DNA of 64,000 nt from Mauremys mutica (Eukaryota; Chordata; Testudines; Geoemydidae), in contig NC_059082.1 in NCBI RefSeq assembly GCF_020497125.1, positions 20,821,965 to 20,885,964 on the forward strand, read 5' to 3'. A program made the position numbers and the translations under genes. Positions within the stretch are counted from its first letter, which is position 1. The number at the start of each line of letters is the position of its first letter. Positions 42,242 through 54,180 of this stretch are shown here, piece by piece. A model generated the notes under the pieces. That model was not told the DNA's origin. It saw only the letters and a list, made by a program, of their open reading frames with translations, and did no database searches.

Positions 42242-45200
42242 CACACTATTGATGGCTTTGTGCTGTGGATTCTCCAGGGCTCTGGATTGGTCCCTAATTA
42301 TTTGACAACTAAATGAGACTCCCTTAACATTGTATAGACATTTTTATATGTGTTAAGTTTTTTAAGGGAAAAAATGTATGTAGGAAATGTTTCTTAATGG
42401 ACTCTTGTGTTAGGGGCTTCACCTCTTTCAGGTTTTGACCCTTAATGCTCACATTTCCATTATCTTTTCTCATTACTGCTTCTAGAAGCTCTAGCTATTT
42501 TGGGACATCCGTGCCTGGTCCTCTTGGGACCCTTTTTCAAATATTTCCTGATTAGTACAAATATCCTTTCTGGGACATTACATAATGATTTAATCTCATT
42601 CCAACCATTTTAAATACTTGAACAGAAACAGCCAAATACAACTGAATCAATAGTGGTTTTTTTACTTCTATTACAAAATTCTAATAGTATCTATTATTTC
42701 CCCGCCATCCCCTTGCCCTCACTCCCTCTTGTTTTAGAAGTTAAAGATAGTAAGTATCATAAATTGTCAGCATTCTGTTGACCTGACATATTGCCAGACT
42801 GGTCTCGAGCAATTAAATTATTAACATTTTAATACCCGCTGCAATTAATTTTGCTAAAACATTTGCTTAATGCGCTTAATAAAGCAATAGGTTTACATGA
42901 CTCACAAAGTCCTTGGTTCCATTTTTAATGTTATACTCAGAATAGAGAAATTCAGAGATTTTAGAAGCTTTTGTTAACAATTAAAAAAATCAAATCTCTC
43001 TCTCTACAAGAGGTACTCCTCCAATCCCTGCAAGGTTAGGCCTAATTGAGCAAGATCTGCTTATCTAATTAACTCTCCTATATCAAGAGAGTTATTACAT
43101 GGCTGTAAGCAATAAAAGTTATTGTAATACTCTTTAAATCATTTATTAAGTAAGTATGGGATTATATGTTATAGAGCCATCAGAAAATTGGATCTTGTGT
43201 ATACAGCAATTCTATTAACTACTTATTTATACAATAGCCATACCAATAGTTTGCTGCTTCTATTCCAAAGATAATAACTATTTTATTTCACTGTTTAAAT
43301 GTAATTTTCTATTGTGCAGAAAGTAAAGAGATTGTTTCAAGGACATTGATGTTATCTATAAAGCTGTTATTCATTTAGTGTGGAACTCACCTCAAAGCAG
43401 AGGGGCCTCAGAAGGCCTTAAGGTCCACTCATGCCCTCCACTGGTGTGAATTTAATCTTTCTGGCACAGTGTTAGCCTCCGTTTCCATGAATGGCAAGTT
43501 GTAGAACCCAGTGAACCCGAAAAGAGAACGTGCTGGCTCTATAAGCTTGACTTTCCTTCTTTTCAACCCTGTTTGATGCCCCTTCATGGGCATTCCATGG
43601 GGTTTGTCCTCATACAACAGAGGCTGTGCACCCGAACCAAGTGGATGCCTCAGGAGAGCAGGAATCTGTACAGTGGCTACATGACTATGCTAACTGTGGG
43701 TCTCCAGGCCCCTTGTTCCTTGGTAGTCTGGTTCCTCTGGAGCTGCACTATCAGTTTTACCCAGTCAGCAGCTACCTTGTGATACCCACAAAGAGGTTCC
43801 TCACCACACCCGGAAAGAAGACTGCAGAAAAATACTAAATCCAGAAGCTGAACCTTACGTCTATCCTGATCCCTGTTGGACCGGCAGTGAGGAATGATGT
43901 GAAACTCATAAGCACTGACCTGCCCCCTGCTTCCCCCTACCTCTCTGCACAGATCCCTGGATCCAACAAGACCACTCTGTAGGGTCTAGAGGAAAGGGGA
44001 GTATAGATGTGGCGGTGTTTGACCCCCTTTCTATTTGGCAAGACAAGGCTGATACCTGAATGTGTATCTGTGGCACAATATAAATCTTGTATTCCCAGTT
44101 GAAATGACTTCAAATTGTACATTTCAATTGAACATTTTTCCTGTCATAATCATCCACCCCAGAACTGCTTTGAATGAAGCAGTTATTCATAAATAATGTC
44201 CCCTGTAACACCACTAGGAAAACAAAGGATACCTCATTGTGACCAGTTCTCCACACAAAATGTTTTAAAAAGAAATATCAGAGTTGATTGCTTCATTTGA
44301 TTGCCCCATGTACAGCGGAATTGCAGGAACCTGCATTTTTCTGACTCATGCGAAAAACTGGACATCTCTCTTCCTTGCTTCTCAGCAAAGATTTAAAAGC
44401 AGAGTACTACAGTGAGGTCCCACACTACTAAGCCTTCATTATTTCCCACATGTTTACAAGTACATTATGAAACATTATAACAGATAATCAAAACCTAAAT
44501 AGCAGTTGTCAAAATTAATGAACAAATACATGTTGTGATGCATAGCCTTACTTTTTACTAATTTTGTTTGCTTACTTACTAGCTAATTTGCAATATTCAC
44601 TTATTTGCAAAGGGTCTCTCAGTCACTGATTTAAATTAGCAAAGTCTTCTGTGCACTCATTAATTAGGTCTCATAAAATGTGTAATAAAAAAACCTGCTA
44701 ACCTTTACTAATCTTGAGCTGTAGATGCACTGCTGATTTATTCTTATTCTGTGCTAAGTAACACTCAGCAAAACTCATTGGCTATTCTGCATTAGTGGAA
44801 ACTTCCGTCTTGCCCTTCATATGCAAGTTTGCTGAAGATAAGCATTGACTATTTAAACTTACGGATTTCTCAACTTCCCCTTAACTTCAAAAATCACCTT
44901 TCCTTCTAGTATAAACACCTAAAATATAATCAGAAAATAATTATAGTCTAGCTGAGCTGTAAATTAAATCAGAATTAGTACATGCTAAATATGAACTGGT
45001 ATCTCAGTCTAGATCATTACCGTACTAAAAAATTAACATGCAGAGTGGACCCCTCCTGGGCTGGGTATTGTGATGGCAAGGACTGACTAGCTCATGCCAT
45101 TAAAGTAAAAGAAATACAGAAATTCTGTTGGAGGTAAAAAATTCATCATCTTTTCAATAAAATCTTCAACTTTAATAACTTTTGGTACCCTCCAGGTGCC

Positions 45201-45953
45201 CCAATGGATTAACATTGAGCTCGGGGTGATTCATAAAAATGTCTTACTTTTCCTGAAAAAAAAATATTACTCCCTACGTAACTTCACTAGTCAGGATTTC
45301 AGGTTCATTTATTTGTTCTCTCAATGTTATAAGTTGCTTTCCTGCCTCCCCAAGATAGGAGTTTAGTATTATTATTTTTGGTACTTCTGCTTGTCTATCA
45401 TCCATCCTACCTACCATCCATTCTTTTAAATATTTCTCATTTCTTGGCCTTTATTGAACAACCCTTGTGCTTTCTGATAGAGAAGGATCAGTTTCTTGAG
45501 AGAGCACAGCATTCTCAAAATCACATGTTCCCTCCCCTCCAGCCCACTTTTGCATCTCATGGGCAAATACCTACATGGCTATAAGGTTCCATGAGATTGG
45601 ATTTTTTGTTGTTGTCATTTTCCAAAGAAAATTCTCCTGTTACTATTTCTAGTGTACAGGAATTAGGTAATAGCCCTTTAAATAGTTTGGGGGTCTCCCA
45701 CTTTAGTGGGCCTCTCGGTCTTCTATTGCAGAGGCCATAAGAGAGCTGCAGCATATATATGTAACTTGGCATTGTATATTTACAACATAGTTAGCAAACA
45801 GGCTTATTTGGAACCCAACTGTCTCTGTATGGACACAGAGACAGCCAGATCCTCTTGTTTGGACAAGCTGTGCTTGGCACAAGATGGGGAGAGGGAGCGA
45901 ACCAGTCCTTTAGCATAAATTACAGCACCTCGGAAGGGAATGTGCATGTAGAT
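42242..45953. other. Unassigned sequence, longest repeat-poor stretch
   Basis: About 3.7 kb with no recognised mobile element. At 43626-43838 a 70-codon plus frame (start MHPNQVDASGEQE, end PGKKTAEKY) has soluble-protein-like composition, but a second plus frame and a minus frame overlap it and no family is recognised. Confidence 0.4.
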
Positions 45954-46820
45954 CAGGGGTGGCCAAACTTTTTGGCCCGAGGGACACATCGGGGTTGCGA
46001 AACTGTACGGCGGGCCAGGTAAGGAAGGCTATGCCTCCCCACGCAGCCTGGCCCCCACCCCCTATCTGCCCTCTCTCACTTCCCGCCCCCTGACTGCCCC
46101 CCTCAAAACCCCCGACCCATCCAACCCCCCCTGCTCCTTGTCCCCTGATTGTCCTGTCCCGGGACCCGCGCCCCTAACTGCCGCCCGGGACCCCACCTCC
46201 TATCCAACCTCCCCTGCTCCCTGTCCCCTGGCTGCCCCAACCCCTATCCACACCCCTGCCCCCAGACAGGCCCCCCCGGGACTCCGACCCCTATCCACAC
46301 CCCTGCCCCCAGACAGGCCCCGCCCATTCCCATCCCCTGACCCGGGCCGGCTCCAGGCACCAGCAGAGGAAGCAAGTGCCTGGGGCAGCACATGGTAAGG
46401 GGCAGCATTCCATCCATTCTTGGGGCAGCACAGTCCGTTTGGCTTTTTTTTTTTTTTGCTTCGGCAGTTTGGGTGGCAAAAATGGTAGAGCCAGCCCTGC
46501 CCTGACATCTGCACAGAACCTCAGCCCCATCCAACCTTCCCCTGCTCCCTGTCCCCTGACTGCCCTGACCCCTATCCACACCCCCACCCCTAATTGCCCC
46601 CTGGGACACCACCCCCTATCCAAACCCCCCGCTCCCTGTCCTTCGACTGCCCGAACTCCTATCCACACCCCTGCCCCCTGATGGCCTCCCCCCAATCCCA
46701 TGCCTATCCAACCACCCCTGCTCCCCATCCAACCGCCCCCTGCTCCCTGTCCCCTGACTGCCTCCCAGAAGCCCTTGCCCCTTATGCAACCCCCCACCCC
46801 CCACTCCTCACCATGCTGCT
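45954..46820 (+). mobile_element. hAT-type element, left end plus C-rich minisatellite, right end lost
   Basis: It starts CAGGGGTGGCCAAACTTTTT then GGCCCGAGGG, a classic hAT-type terminus. The body is an irregular C-rich tandem (CCCCTGACTGCCC, CCCCTATCCACACCC and CTGCTCCCTGTCCCC blocks). No matching right terminus was found, and the 8 bases before the start (ATGTAGAT) do not recur, so the right end is probably deleted. A second, smaller element is inserted at 46342-46499. Open frames here follow the repeat and are non-coding. Confidence 0.7.
46342..46499 (+). mobile_element. Nested hAT-type MITE (158 bp)
   Basis: The ends are CCGGGCCGGCTCC on the left and, reverse-complemented, CAGGGCTGGCTCTACC on the right. 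Flanks are CCCCTGAC (46334-46341) and GCCCTGAC (46499-46506, one mismatch, and overlapping the last base of the element). It contains AGTGCCTGGGGCAGCACATG, a T16-type run and GGTGGCAAAAATGG. It split the host minisatellite. Confidence 0.7.
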
Positions 46821-47185
46821 CGGAAATGATGTTCCCAGCAGTCTTTGTTTTTTAGGATTTTCAGTTACTCCTACTCTCAGTAAAAGCAATAGCTCACTTA
46901 AGCGTGCAAAAGAGCTATGCAGAGAAGGTGGGAGACTGAGCAGCCATGACGGACAGCCACTGACAGAAACACTTCCAAAGGTTCCATTAAACATTATCTC
47001 ATAAAACCAGCTGCTTAGTGCCTCATGGCTTACACTGGGGATAGTGTTCTCACTGAGCCAGTTCTCCTCAGGTTACCTTTCCTCGTTAGTGAATAACAAA
47101 GCACTGAGCTCAGCAGCTATACCAATGACTCTGTGCTACAGACTCACAACCCTCTCCATGCCCATGCAAGATAGACTCAAAAGTG
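46821..47185. other. Unassigned sequence
   Basis: Nothing was recognised. Confidence 0.4.
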
Positions 47186-48060
47186 TTTAAGGTCAAAATG
47201 GACCACTGTATTATCTACTTTGACCTCCTGTATATCACAGTCCATTACATTTAATTAAGTCCCCCTGTATCGAACCCAGTAACTTGTGTTTGACCAAAGC
47301 TTGTCTTCCAGAAAGGCATGCAGTCGTGACGTGAAGACATCAAGAGATGGAGAATTCAAAATCACTTTGCTTGGCAGTTTGTTCCAATGGCTAATCACCC
47401 TCACTATTAAAAATTTGTGTCTAATTTCTAATTTGAATTTGTCTGGCTTTAGCTTCCAGCCATTGGTTCTTGTCATGTCTTTCTCCACTAGATTAAAGAG
47501 CCCTTTAGCATCCAATATTTTCTCCCCGTGAAGGTACTTGTACATTAATCAAATCACCGCTTAATCTTCTTTTTGATGAACTAAGCAGATTAAACTTTTA
47601 AAATCTCTAACAGTAAGACAGTTCCTCCAGTCCTCAAATCACATTTGTGGCTCTTTTCCGCACCCTTTCCAATTTTTTCAACATCCTTTTTAAAATGTGA
47701 GTCCCAGAACTGTACACAATGTTCCAGTATCAGTATCACTAATGCTGTATATAGAGGTAAAATCATTGTCGTTCTCCTATTCACTACACCCATTTATATA
47801 TCCAAGGACAGCATAAGCCCTTTTATCACAGCATCACACTAATTGCTCACCTTGAATGCTTCTAAATTATTTTCAGAGTCATTGTTTTCAGGTTACAGTT
47901 CCCCATTCAGTAGGTATGGCCTGTATTCCTCATTCCAGGATGCAGAACTTTGAATTCAGTTTTGTTAAAATGCATTTTATTTGAATGGACCCAGGTTACC
48001 AAGCAATCCACAATGAATCTTTGTCATCCACAAATACATTTTATCAGACAACATTGTAGA
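47186..48060 (-). mobile_element. CR1 LINE, 3' half, old subfamily
   Basis: Minus-strand CR1 from about 48060 (region GGTTACCAAGCAATCCACAA) through ORF2 pieces to the 3' end near 47186. Coding blocks survive in two frames (47255-47545 and 47590-47793), separated by frameshifts. Near relative of the plus copy at 41745-42241. Confidence 0.85.
47255..47545 (-). pseudogene. CR1 ORF2 C-terminal fragment (old subfamily)
   Basis: 96 residues with MYKYLHGEKILDAKGLFNLV at the start, NGWKLKPDKFKLEIRHKFLI in the middle and SPSLDVFTSRLHAFLEDKL near the end. The upstream portion, with LEHCVQFWDSHFKKDVEKI, lies in another frame at 47590-47793. Broken by frameshift. Confidence 0.85.
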
Positions 48061-48508
48061 GTCAGCTTTTGAAGATCTGGCTGAGTCTGTGTGTATGTCA
48101 TATTATAGACACACACATCTCCCCGCCACCACACTTCTCAAGTACTGAAGTAGCTTTCAGAATCATGCTTCATGTTCTCAAGATATAATCTTTAATCTAA
48201 TCTGTTTATACATTCTAAGAGTACACCCTAGTGACTGTTATTATTTGCCTAAATTTTAGAACCAATGCATGTGAGAGTTCAAACTTTAAATGTCAGTAAT
48301 AAAATATTATACTGAATGCTGCCTTTATATTTCAAATTGAACACAATTTATTTAAAAATACTGAAATACAAAGTAACATTGACCTTCTAATTTTTCTTCC
48401 TCCTATCAGAGTAATTTAACACATGTACTTCCCTGTAGTTATCCAATTCACATGGCAGCAGGTGATATGCAATTTTTTTCAGAGAGGGTTTTTCATTTTA
48501 ATGAACAT
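48061..48508. other. Unassigned AT-rich sequence
   Basis: Nothing was recognised. Confidence 0.4.
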
Positions 48509-48516
48509 ACTATGAA

Positions 48517-49126
48517 TAAGGCAAAGATTTAGTCATGGGCATTTTTAAAAAAGTCATGGACAGGTCATGGGTAATAAATAAAAATTCACGGCCCTGTGAC
48601 CTGTCCATGACTTTTACTATATACCCCTGACTAAATCTTTGGTGTTCTGGGCACCTCCGGAAGTGCAGCTGCTGCTCTGGAGTAGGGCTCTGGGGCACCT
48701 GCTGATGCTGGGGGGGGGGGCGGTCCATGGCACCTGCTGGTACTGGGGTGGGGACTTTGGGGAGCCCACTGGTACCTGGGGTGGGGGCTCCAGGGTACCC
48801 ACTGGTACCCAGGGTGGGGATGGCACAGGACCGCCATAGCCGCTGCTGGCAGGGGATAGCCCCACGGGCCCAGGACCATCACCGACGCTGCTGGTGGGGG
48901 GTGGCCTGAGACCACAGCAGCCACTGCTGGCAGAAAGCATCCTGGGACCATTGCTGCTGCTGCTAGCAGGGGACAGCCTGGGACCAAGGCAGCCGCTGCT
49001 TGCGGGGGTGGCCCAGGACCGCCGCTCGGGCTGCCCTGGGGTCAGTCGCACCTGCCAGCTGCAGAAGTCATGGAGGTTCCGGAAAGTCATGGAATCCATG
49101 ACCTCCGTGACAGACTTGCAGCCTTA
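48517..49126. mobile_element. Non-autonomous DNA transposon with 8-bp duplication (610 bp)
   Basis: Flanked by ACTATGAA (48509-48516) and ACTATGAG (49127-49134). The ends are TAAGGCAAAGATTTAGTCAT on the left and, reverse-complemented, TAAGGCTGCAAGTCTGTCAC on the right. Both inner ends carry GTCATGG/GTCACGG words. A strong hairpin lies near the left end, and a GC-rich CTGCTGGCAGGGGA-type tandem fills the right half. The minus frames of 160 and 118 codons across this tandem (Pro/Ser/Gly-rich) are not credible genes. The 8-bp duplication suggests a hAT-type element. Confidence 0.75.
48549..48615. repeat. Hairpin inside the 48.5-kb transposon
   Basis: 23-base arms at 48549-48571 (AAAAGTCATGGACAGGTCAT...) and 48593-48615 pair at 21 of 23 positions around a 21-base loop. 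Confidence 0.9.
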
Positions 49127-49134
49127 ACTATGAG

Positions 49135-49540
49135 TCAGGATATGAAGTATCCCATTCAGAAAAAGTGGTAGAGTAGTATTGTAGAACAATCCCATGCTCT
49201 ATAACTTATATTTTAAAGTTTTTAAATCTACTTTGCCTGTGCACTATTTAATGATGGTGTTATTAAAGAGTTTGATTTTATAATTCTAAATGTTGAGTGA
49301 GTGGAAGATTAGAATATACATTCTAGTCTGAAACAGACATACATATCAATATGTTCATTAGATGGTTACTGATATCAGTCATTTAAAATAACTAAGGGCC
49401 CCAGATTGTACCTTGTTGCTCAAGGGTTGTAGCAGGCTCAAGGACTTTCCTTGTTGTGTGTCCCTGCACAGCAGATGGGTACAGTCACAGACCTTGCACA
49501 CCCTCCTGTTCTACATTTTTCTAGCAACTTTTGTTTCTCA
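49135..49540. other. Unassigned sequence
   Basis: Nothing was recognised. Confidence 0.4.
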
Positions 49541-49650
49541 CTGTGAAATTGCCTTTTTACTAAATGAAAATTTTGGAAAACAATTAGTTTTTTGAATTTT
49601 TCTTGTTAATTTTCATTTGTAATTTTCTATTCCCCCCCATTCCAATGGCA

Positions 49651-49693
<43 letters not shown>

Positions 49694-49800
49694 AAACAAA
49701 AATTTTCAGCAAAAACATTCCAGAACATTTTCAAAAGGAGAAAAAAAGTGTTTTTCAAAAAACTTGAGAGTTTATTATTTCTGTGCCATCCCTGTTTTTT
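49541..49800. mobile_element. Possible AGCTGGTC-family remnant split by a (GT)n tract
   Basis: GAAAATTTTGGAAAACAATT on one side and GAAAACAAAAATTTTCAGCA with ACATTTTCAAAAGG on the other resemble the A/T-rich interior of the elements at 3626 and 55500. The ends are not visible. Confidence 0.3.
49654..49689 (+). repeat. (GT)n microsatellite
   Basis: Eighteen uninterrupted GT units. Confidence 0.97.
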
Positions 49801-50277
49801 TCCAGCTCCATTTCTAGGGTGTAAGCCACTCAACTGGAAAAGGGAGCGGGTGGCATCGTGACTTTGTGCACCCACTCCAGTCCTGCACAACTGCACAGGC
49901 ATGCCAGGGAATATGCTGCACATCTGAAGTTGACTTCAAAGGAGCCATTTGTACCAATGAAATGCAGCACAGAATCCTCCCAAAGCTCTCCCTAGGGAAT
50001 TGTAGTGCCAAGCTGATCTTGATACACACCAGTGCCTATAGGGCACAACTGAACCCTATTTTAAATGTAGAAATTCAGCAGGCTCACTCCTGAAATTTGT
50101 ACTCAGTTCATCCAAATTAGGGTGCATAACTTGCTTTAGGCATTCAGTAGGTGTGCAAGAAAATGTAACACACAATGATGGGGAGATGGGTGTGGAGCAG
50201 GCAAAGTAACAGCAGGGTCTCCTCTGCAGTTCACCCCAAATCCATGTGCAAGTCACACCCATTTTGCTCCCCCATCA
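49801..50277. other. Unassigned sequence
   Basis: Nothing was recognised. Antisense pairs of 66-75-codon frames cover it without any family signature. Confidence 0.4.
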
Positions 50278-50975
50278 CATAGAATCATAGAAATGTAGGA
50301 CTGGAAGGGATCTCGAGAGGTCATCAAGTCCAGCCCCCTGTGCTAAGGCAGAACCAAGTAAACATAGACCACCTCTGATAGGTGTTTGTCCAACCTGTTC
50401 TTAAAAACCTCCAGTGATGGGGATTCACAACATCCCTTGGAAGCCTATTTCAGAGCTCAACTACCTTACAGTTAGGAAGCTTTTCCTAATATTTAACCTA
50501 CATCTCCCTTCCTGTAGATAAAGACCATTACTTCTTGTTTTACCTTCAGTGGACAAGGAGAACAATTGATCACTGTCCTCTCTATAACAACCCTTAAAAT
50601 TAAATTATTAAAGACTATCAGGTTGCCTCTCAGTCTTCTTTTCTCAGAAGTAAACATGCCCAGTTTTTTTTAACCTTTCCTCATAGGTCACGTTTTCTAA
50701 ACCTTTTATCGTTTTTTGTTGTTTTACTCTGGACTCTTTCCAATTTGTCCACATCTCTTCTGAAGTGTGCACCCAGAGCTGGACACAGTACTCAAGCTGA
50801 TGCCTCATCAGCACTGAGAAGAGTGGGACAATTACCGTGTGCATCTTACAACACTCCTGTTAATATACTCCAGGATGATATTAACCTTTTTCACAACTGT
50901 ACCACATTGCAGACTTGTATTAAATTTGTGATCCACTATAACCCCCAGATCCTTTTCACATGCCTATTCAGAGCA
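50278..50975 (-). mobile_element. CR1 LINE, 3' part (ATTCTATG-tail subfamily), decayed
   Basis: The 3' end at 50278 (CATAGAATCATAGAAATG on the plus strand) is followed by GGTCATCAAGTCCAGCCCCC and decayed ORF2. The fragment at 50644-50844 keeps HTVIVPLFSVLMRHQLEYCV and TIKGLENVTYEERLKK. The 5' truncation is near 50975, only about 14 bases from a Harbinger-like element. Confidence 0.88.
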
Positions 50976-50989
50976 AGTTACATTACTTA

Positions 50990-51304
50990 GGCCTGGCCTA
51001 CACTAAAAAGTTAGGTCAATCCAGATACATTGCTCAGTGGCGTGAAAAAATCCACACCTCCGAGTGACATAGTTAAATCAACCTAACCCCCAGTGTAGAT
51101 CACTTCTTGGCTCTATGAGCTAAGAAGTGAAAAAATTATCTAAGTGCTGTGTCAACTGAATAATTCTTCTATTGACCTAGCTACTGACTCTTGGGGAGGT
51201 GGATTATGTACACCAACAGGAGAACCCCTCCTGTCAGTGTAGGTAGAGTCTACACTGAAGTGCTACAGCTCTGCCACTGTAGTATTTCAAGTGTAGACAC
51301 GTCT
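50990..51304. mobile_element. Harbinger-like MITE, complete (315 bp)
   Basis: Flanked by TTA at 50987-50989 and 51305-51307, the target preference of PIF/Harbinger. The ends GGCCTGGCCTACACT and, reverse-complemented, AGACGTGTCTACACT agree at the CTACACT core. Inner hairpins include the pairing around GCGTGAAAAAATCCACACC. It is collinear with the truncated copy at 35019-35297. No ORF. Confidence 0.75.
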
Positions 51305-51337
51305 TTAATACTTGCATTTTCAAGCCAATTTACACAA

Positions 51338-51495
51338 AGGGCCTGAATCGCTACCAACTTGTACCTTGGGGAATAATTTACACTTATGAGAAGTATAGGT
51401 ACAATGTTGCCATTATGATTTGGTTATACTTGACACCCACTTTATATTGGTGCAAATGACTACACAAGATCCAAGGCAATGGAGAATCAACCCCA
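51338..51495. mobile_element. Long palindromic MITE, copy 2
   Basis: The ends AGGGCCTGAATCGCTACC and GGCAATGGAGAATCAACCCC pair. Inner words (TAATTTACACTTATGAG, GTTGCCATTATGATTTGG, CACCCACTTTATATTGG, AATGACTACACAAG) run parallel to the copy at 38129-38289. Diverged; no coding capacity. Confidence 0.7.
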
Positions 51496-53925
51496 ATGTG
51501 TTATTGAAATAACTATTTGAGTCATTGCTGAATTTGCTTTTGATTCTTGAGCACGAGTTCCTTATTTCTGCATTGTCTAGGCACATTTGTTTATTGTCCT
51601 TTAGCAAACTATGAATAAAGTAGAATAATAGCTGTATACCACTCAAATGAAGAGTTTGGTTTTGCAGATTAACATTTTTGTTTCCTACAGTAGTAATTTC
51701 AGGAGACACTAGGAATTGGCTGGAAAGCTAAGCACAAACTATAAACATTCATATAACCACTGGGTGGACCCTGTGTCGGAGCCAACGCTTATGTTCAGCA
51801 TTTCTGTTGTAAAACAAGTTTGACTCTTTTTTTCAAAAGGACAAATCAATTTGTAATAGAGATTACAGCCGTTTGCTTCCTACTACATTCAGGATCAAAC
51901 TGAATTAGTGCTATTGAAATAAAGGTAGCGATGAACAAAGGAGCCACAAATGAGAACTATAGAAGTAAAAATGTGTCAATGCAAAATGAATATCTGAATG
52001 AGAAAACCGCAGCAAAAAGAGCATGAGTTAGCCATCCACGACTTAATTCATCCTTCTAATGGTCTACGATTAATTCTTAGTACTGTAGTGAATTGACCAG
52101 GTGTTAAACACATCTTTTGTGTTCATTTTGAAGCAATGCTATCTACATTTTTGGAAAACAATACTGGATACCTGTTTCAGACCATGTCAATTCTTTATCT
52201 CTGGTACACTTTGTAGATATTCCACCCAGATTCATCCCCTACTGCTTCATACAAACAGACATTATCAAGGGATCTGGCATCATTGCAGAAACAATACTTC
52301 ATCTCTGAACAGCCTATTTACAAAAAGTATTTGGCTTGCAACTTAGTTTTGTTCAGCTTCAGTTTAGGGCCTGTCGGTGCATATGCATATTCTCAGAACT
52401 TTTATTATTTTTAAATATTATTGTGAGTAATGAGAGTCTAAAATGATACATATTTGTGGCTATAATAAATTGCCATCATACTGAGCTCTCCTGTCAACTC
52501 AGATTGTGTCAGCACTAGGGCATTTTGTACCATTTATCTAGCACTACTGCAGCTCTATTTGTGCTAGCAACAGAAGTAGTGCTGGCGTTGACAGGGTTGC
52601 AGCATTTTTACCATCCTGCTGTCTACCCCTGCTCTGAACAGGTGAGCACAGCTGACGTAAGTACCCAAAGGAAGAAACTTCCAATGTATAGGACCTTTGA
52701 GTGGCAGAGCTGTCTGAGGTTCCTCCCCCATGTCTCTAACTGTGGGTGGTAGAGAAAGGGGAAAAGGAAACATGGCTGGAGCATGTACATGCCCCAGCAA
52801 CCCCCCGCAGGAGTAACAAGCCCATGGGGGCATTGCCAGCTGGTACACATTAAAGCAACTCATGCTTCTCCCAATCTGTGCTGAGGGCTGGCCCAATGCA
52901 GATCAGTCCAAGGTCTGCCAATAGTTATATTCCCTCTTTAAGCTGTGCTGAATGTTCTTTGTACCCAGTTTAGAATCATGGCCTAGTAAAGACAAAAAGT
53001 CTACATGACGCCACTTTGTATCTTTGCCTTGTGTGGATAGAGTGGCTGCTGCTTCTTTTTCTCTCTCCTTGTATGGAGTGAGGTCAAGTGCAAGGGCTGG
53101 TCATCTTCTAGTTTCCTTCACTGCACAGAGATGTTCCTTGTGCTCTCATTTTTGGCAGTACATTTGATTTTCTCTTCATATCTTAAGAGAAGCTTGGGAA
53201 TGTCCCTAGATGGCCTGTAACTATCTGTCAGAATAAGCAGCATAGGATTTTGACACATCATCTACCAGAGCCTCAACTAGTGGTATCAGCATACAGATTA
53301 GAAATTGTGGAGCTGAAGTCTGATGGGGTTTTTCCGTCTTTGGGACAACATCAGGAGTGAGCAATTCAGTTTCCCTTTGGTACAAGTGAGCTGTATTGTA
53401 CTGTAATAGATGAGTGAATTTATTTAAATAGCTAAAATGGTCAATTTCACCCTGAAGCTATTCAGAAAAAACATATGGGGAAGTGACTGTTATGTAATTT
53501 ATAACAGTTATGTAATTTATATAACTGAGGGTTGGAAAAGAATAAAATATCTAAAACAATCCCAGAAACTCAAACAAAATGCCCTTCAATTTTTTTTCAG
53601 TTTAGAGCTGATTGGAAATGGGAAAAATATTAATGAAAATCTATCAACATTGGATGATGTATTTAACATCTCCTTTGAACATTTTTGAATATTTTTGAAT
53701 TCTATTGACAACATTTCCTCTTCTACTGTGCTAAACTCATTAGTTGTAGTAGAACTTGTTACACTTATAAAGGATAAGGATAGAGTCATGCAAGAAGTAT
53801 TGCATGGAATTGAAAGGGTATTCTGAAACATAATAAAAGTTTATATTTTCCTAGATTTGGTTAGGGCTATCTAATTACCACAAAAAGGCTCAAATTACAG
53901 CTCAGCTGTAATACATAGAGCTTCT
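51496..53925. other. Unassigned sequence
   Basis: About 2.4 kb. No gene was recognised; the 110-codon minus frame at 52564-52896 overlaps frames in other phases and has no domain. Confidence 0.4.
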
Positions 53926-54180
53926 CAGGAATTTGTTAAAAAAATTTTTTTGTCAGAAAATGCAGATTTGTCAAAACTGACACAGTTGGGACATGTATCA
54001 GTTTTGATGAAAATGGGACCTGTATGTGGGTCTCTGATATGAGTACCCTACCCACTGAACCCACTGGGGGGTTAGGAATTCTCTCTTTTTTTGTTGCAAA
54101 AAAAAATTAGAAGGTTTCCATTTCATTCTAGTTTAAAACAAACACAAATCCTGAAACCTTATTTTTTTTGTGTGTGAAAT
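53926..54180. mobile_element. AGCTGGTC-family fragment
   Basis: TTTTTTTGTCAGAAAATGCA, then GATTTGTCAAAACTGACAC, parallels the left part of 55500-56061 (TTTCATCAGAAAATACCG, TTAGTCAAAACC). The right side is A/T-rich without a clear terminus. Confidence 0.45.

Noticed and set aside
43573..43838. Two overlapping plus frames that look protein-like by composition
   Set aside because: Different phases compete, a minus frame overlaps, no splice context or family was recognised, and the length is within chance.
46138..46797. Several overlapping frames of 100-170 codons on both strands
   Set aside because: C-rich tandem sequence of a hAT element; some frames run through the nested MITE.
48617..49099. 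160-codon minus-strand frame rich in Pro, Ser and Gly
   Set aside because: It lies inside a GC-rich tandem part of a DNA transposon, with similar frames in other phases.
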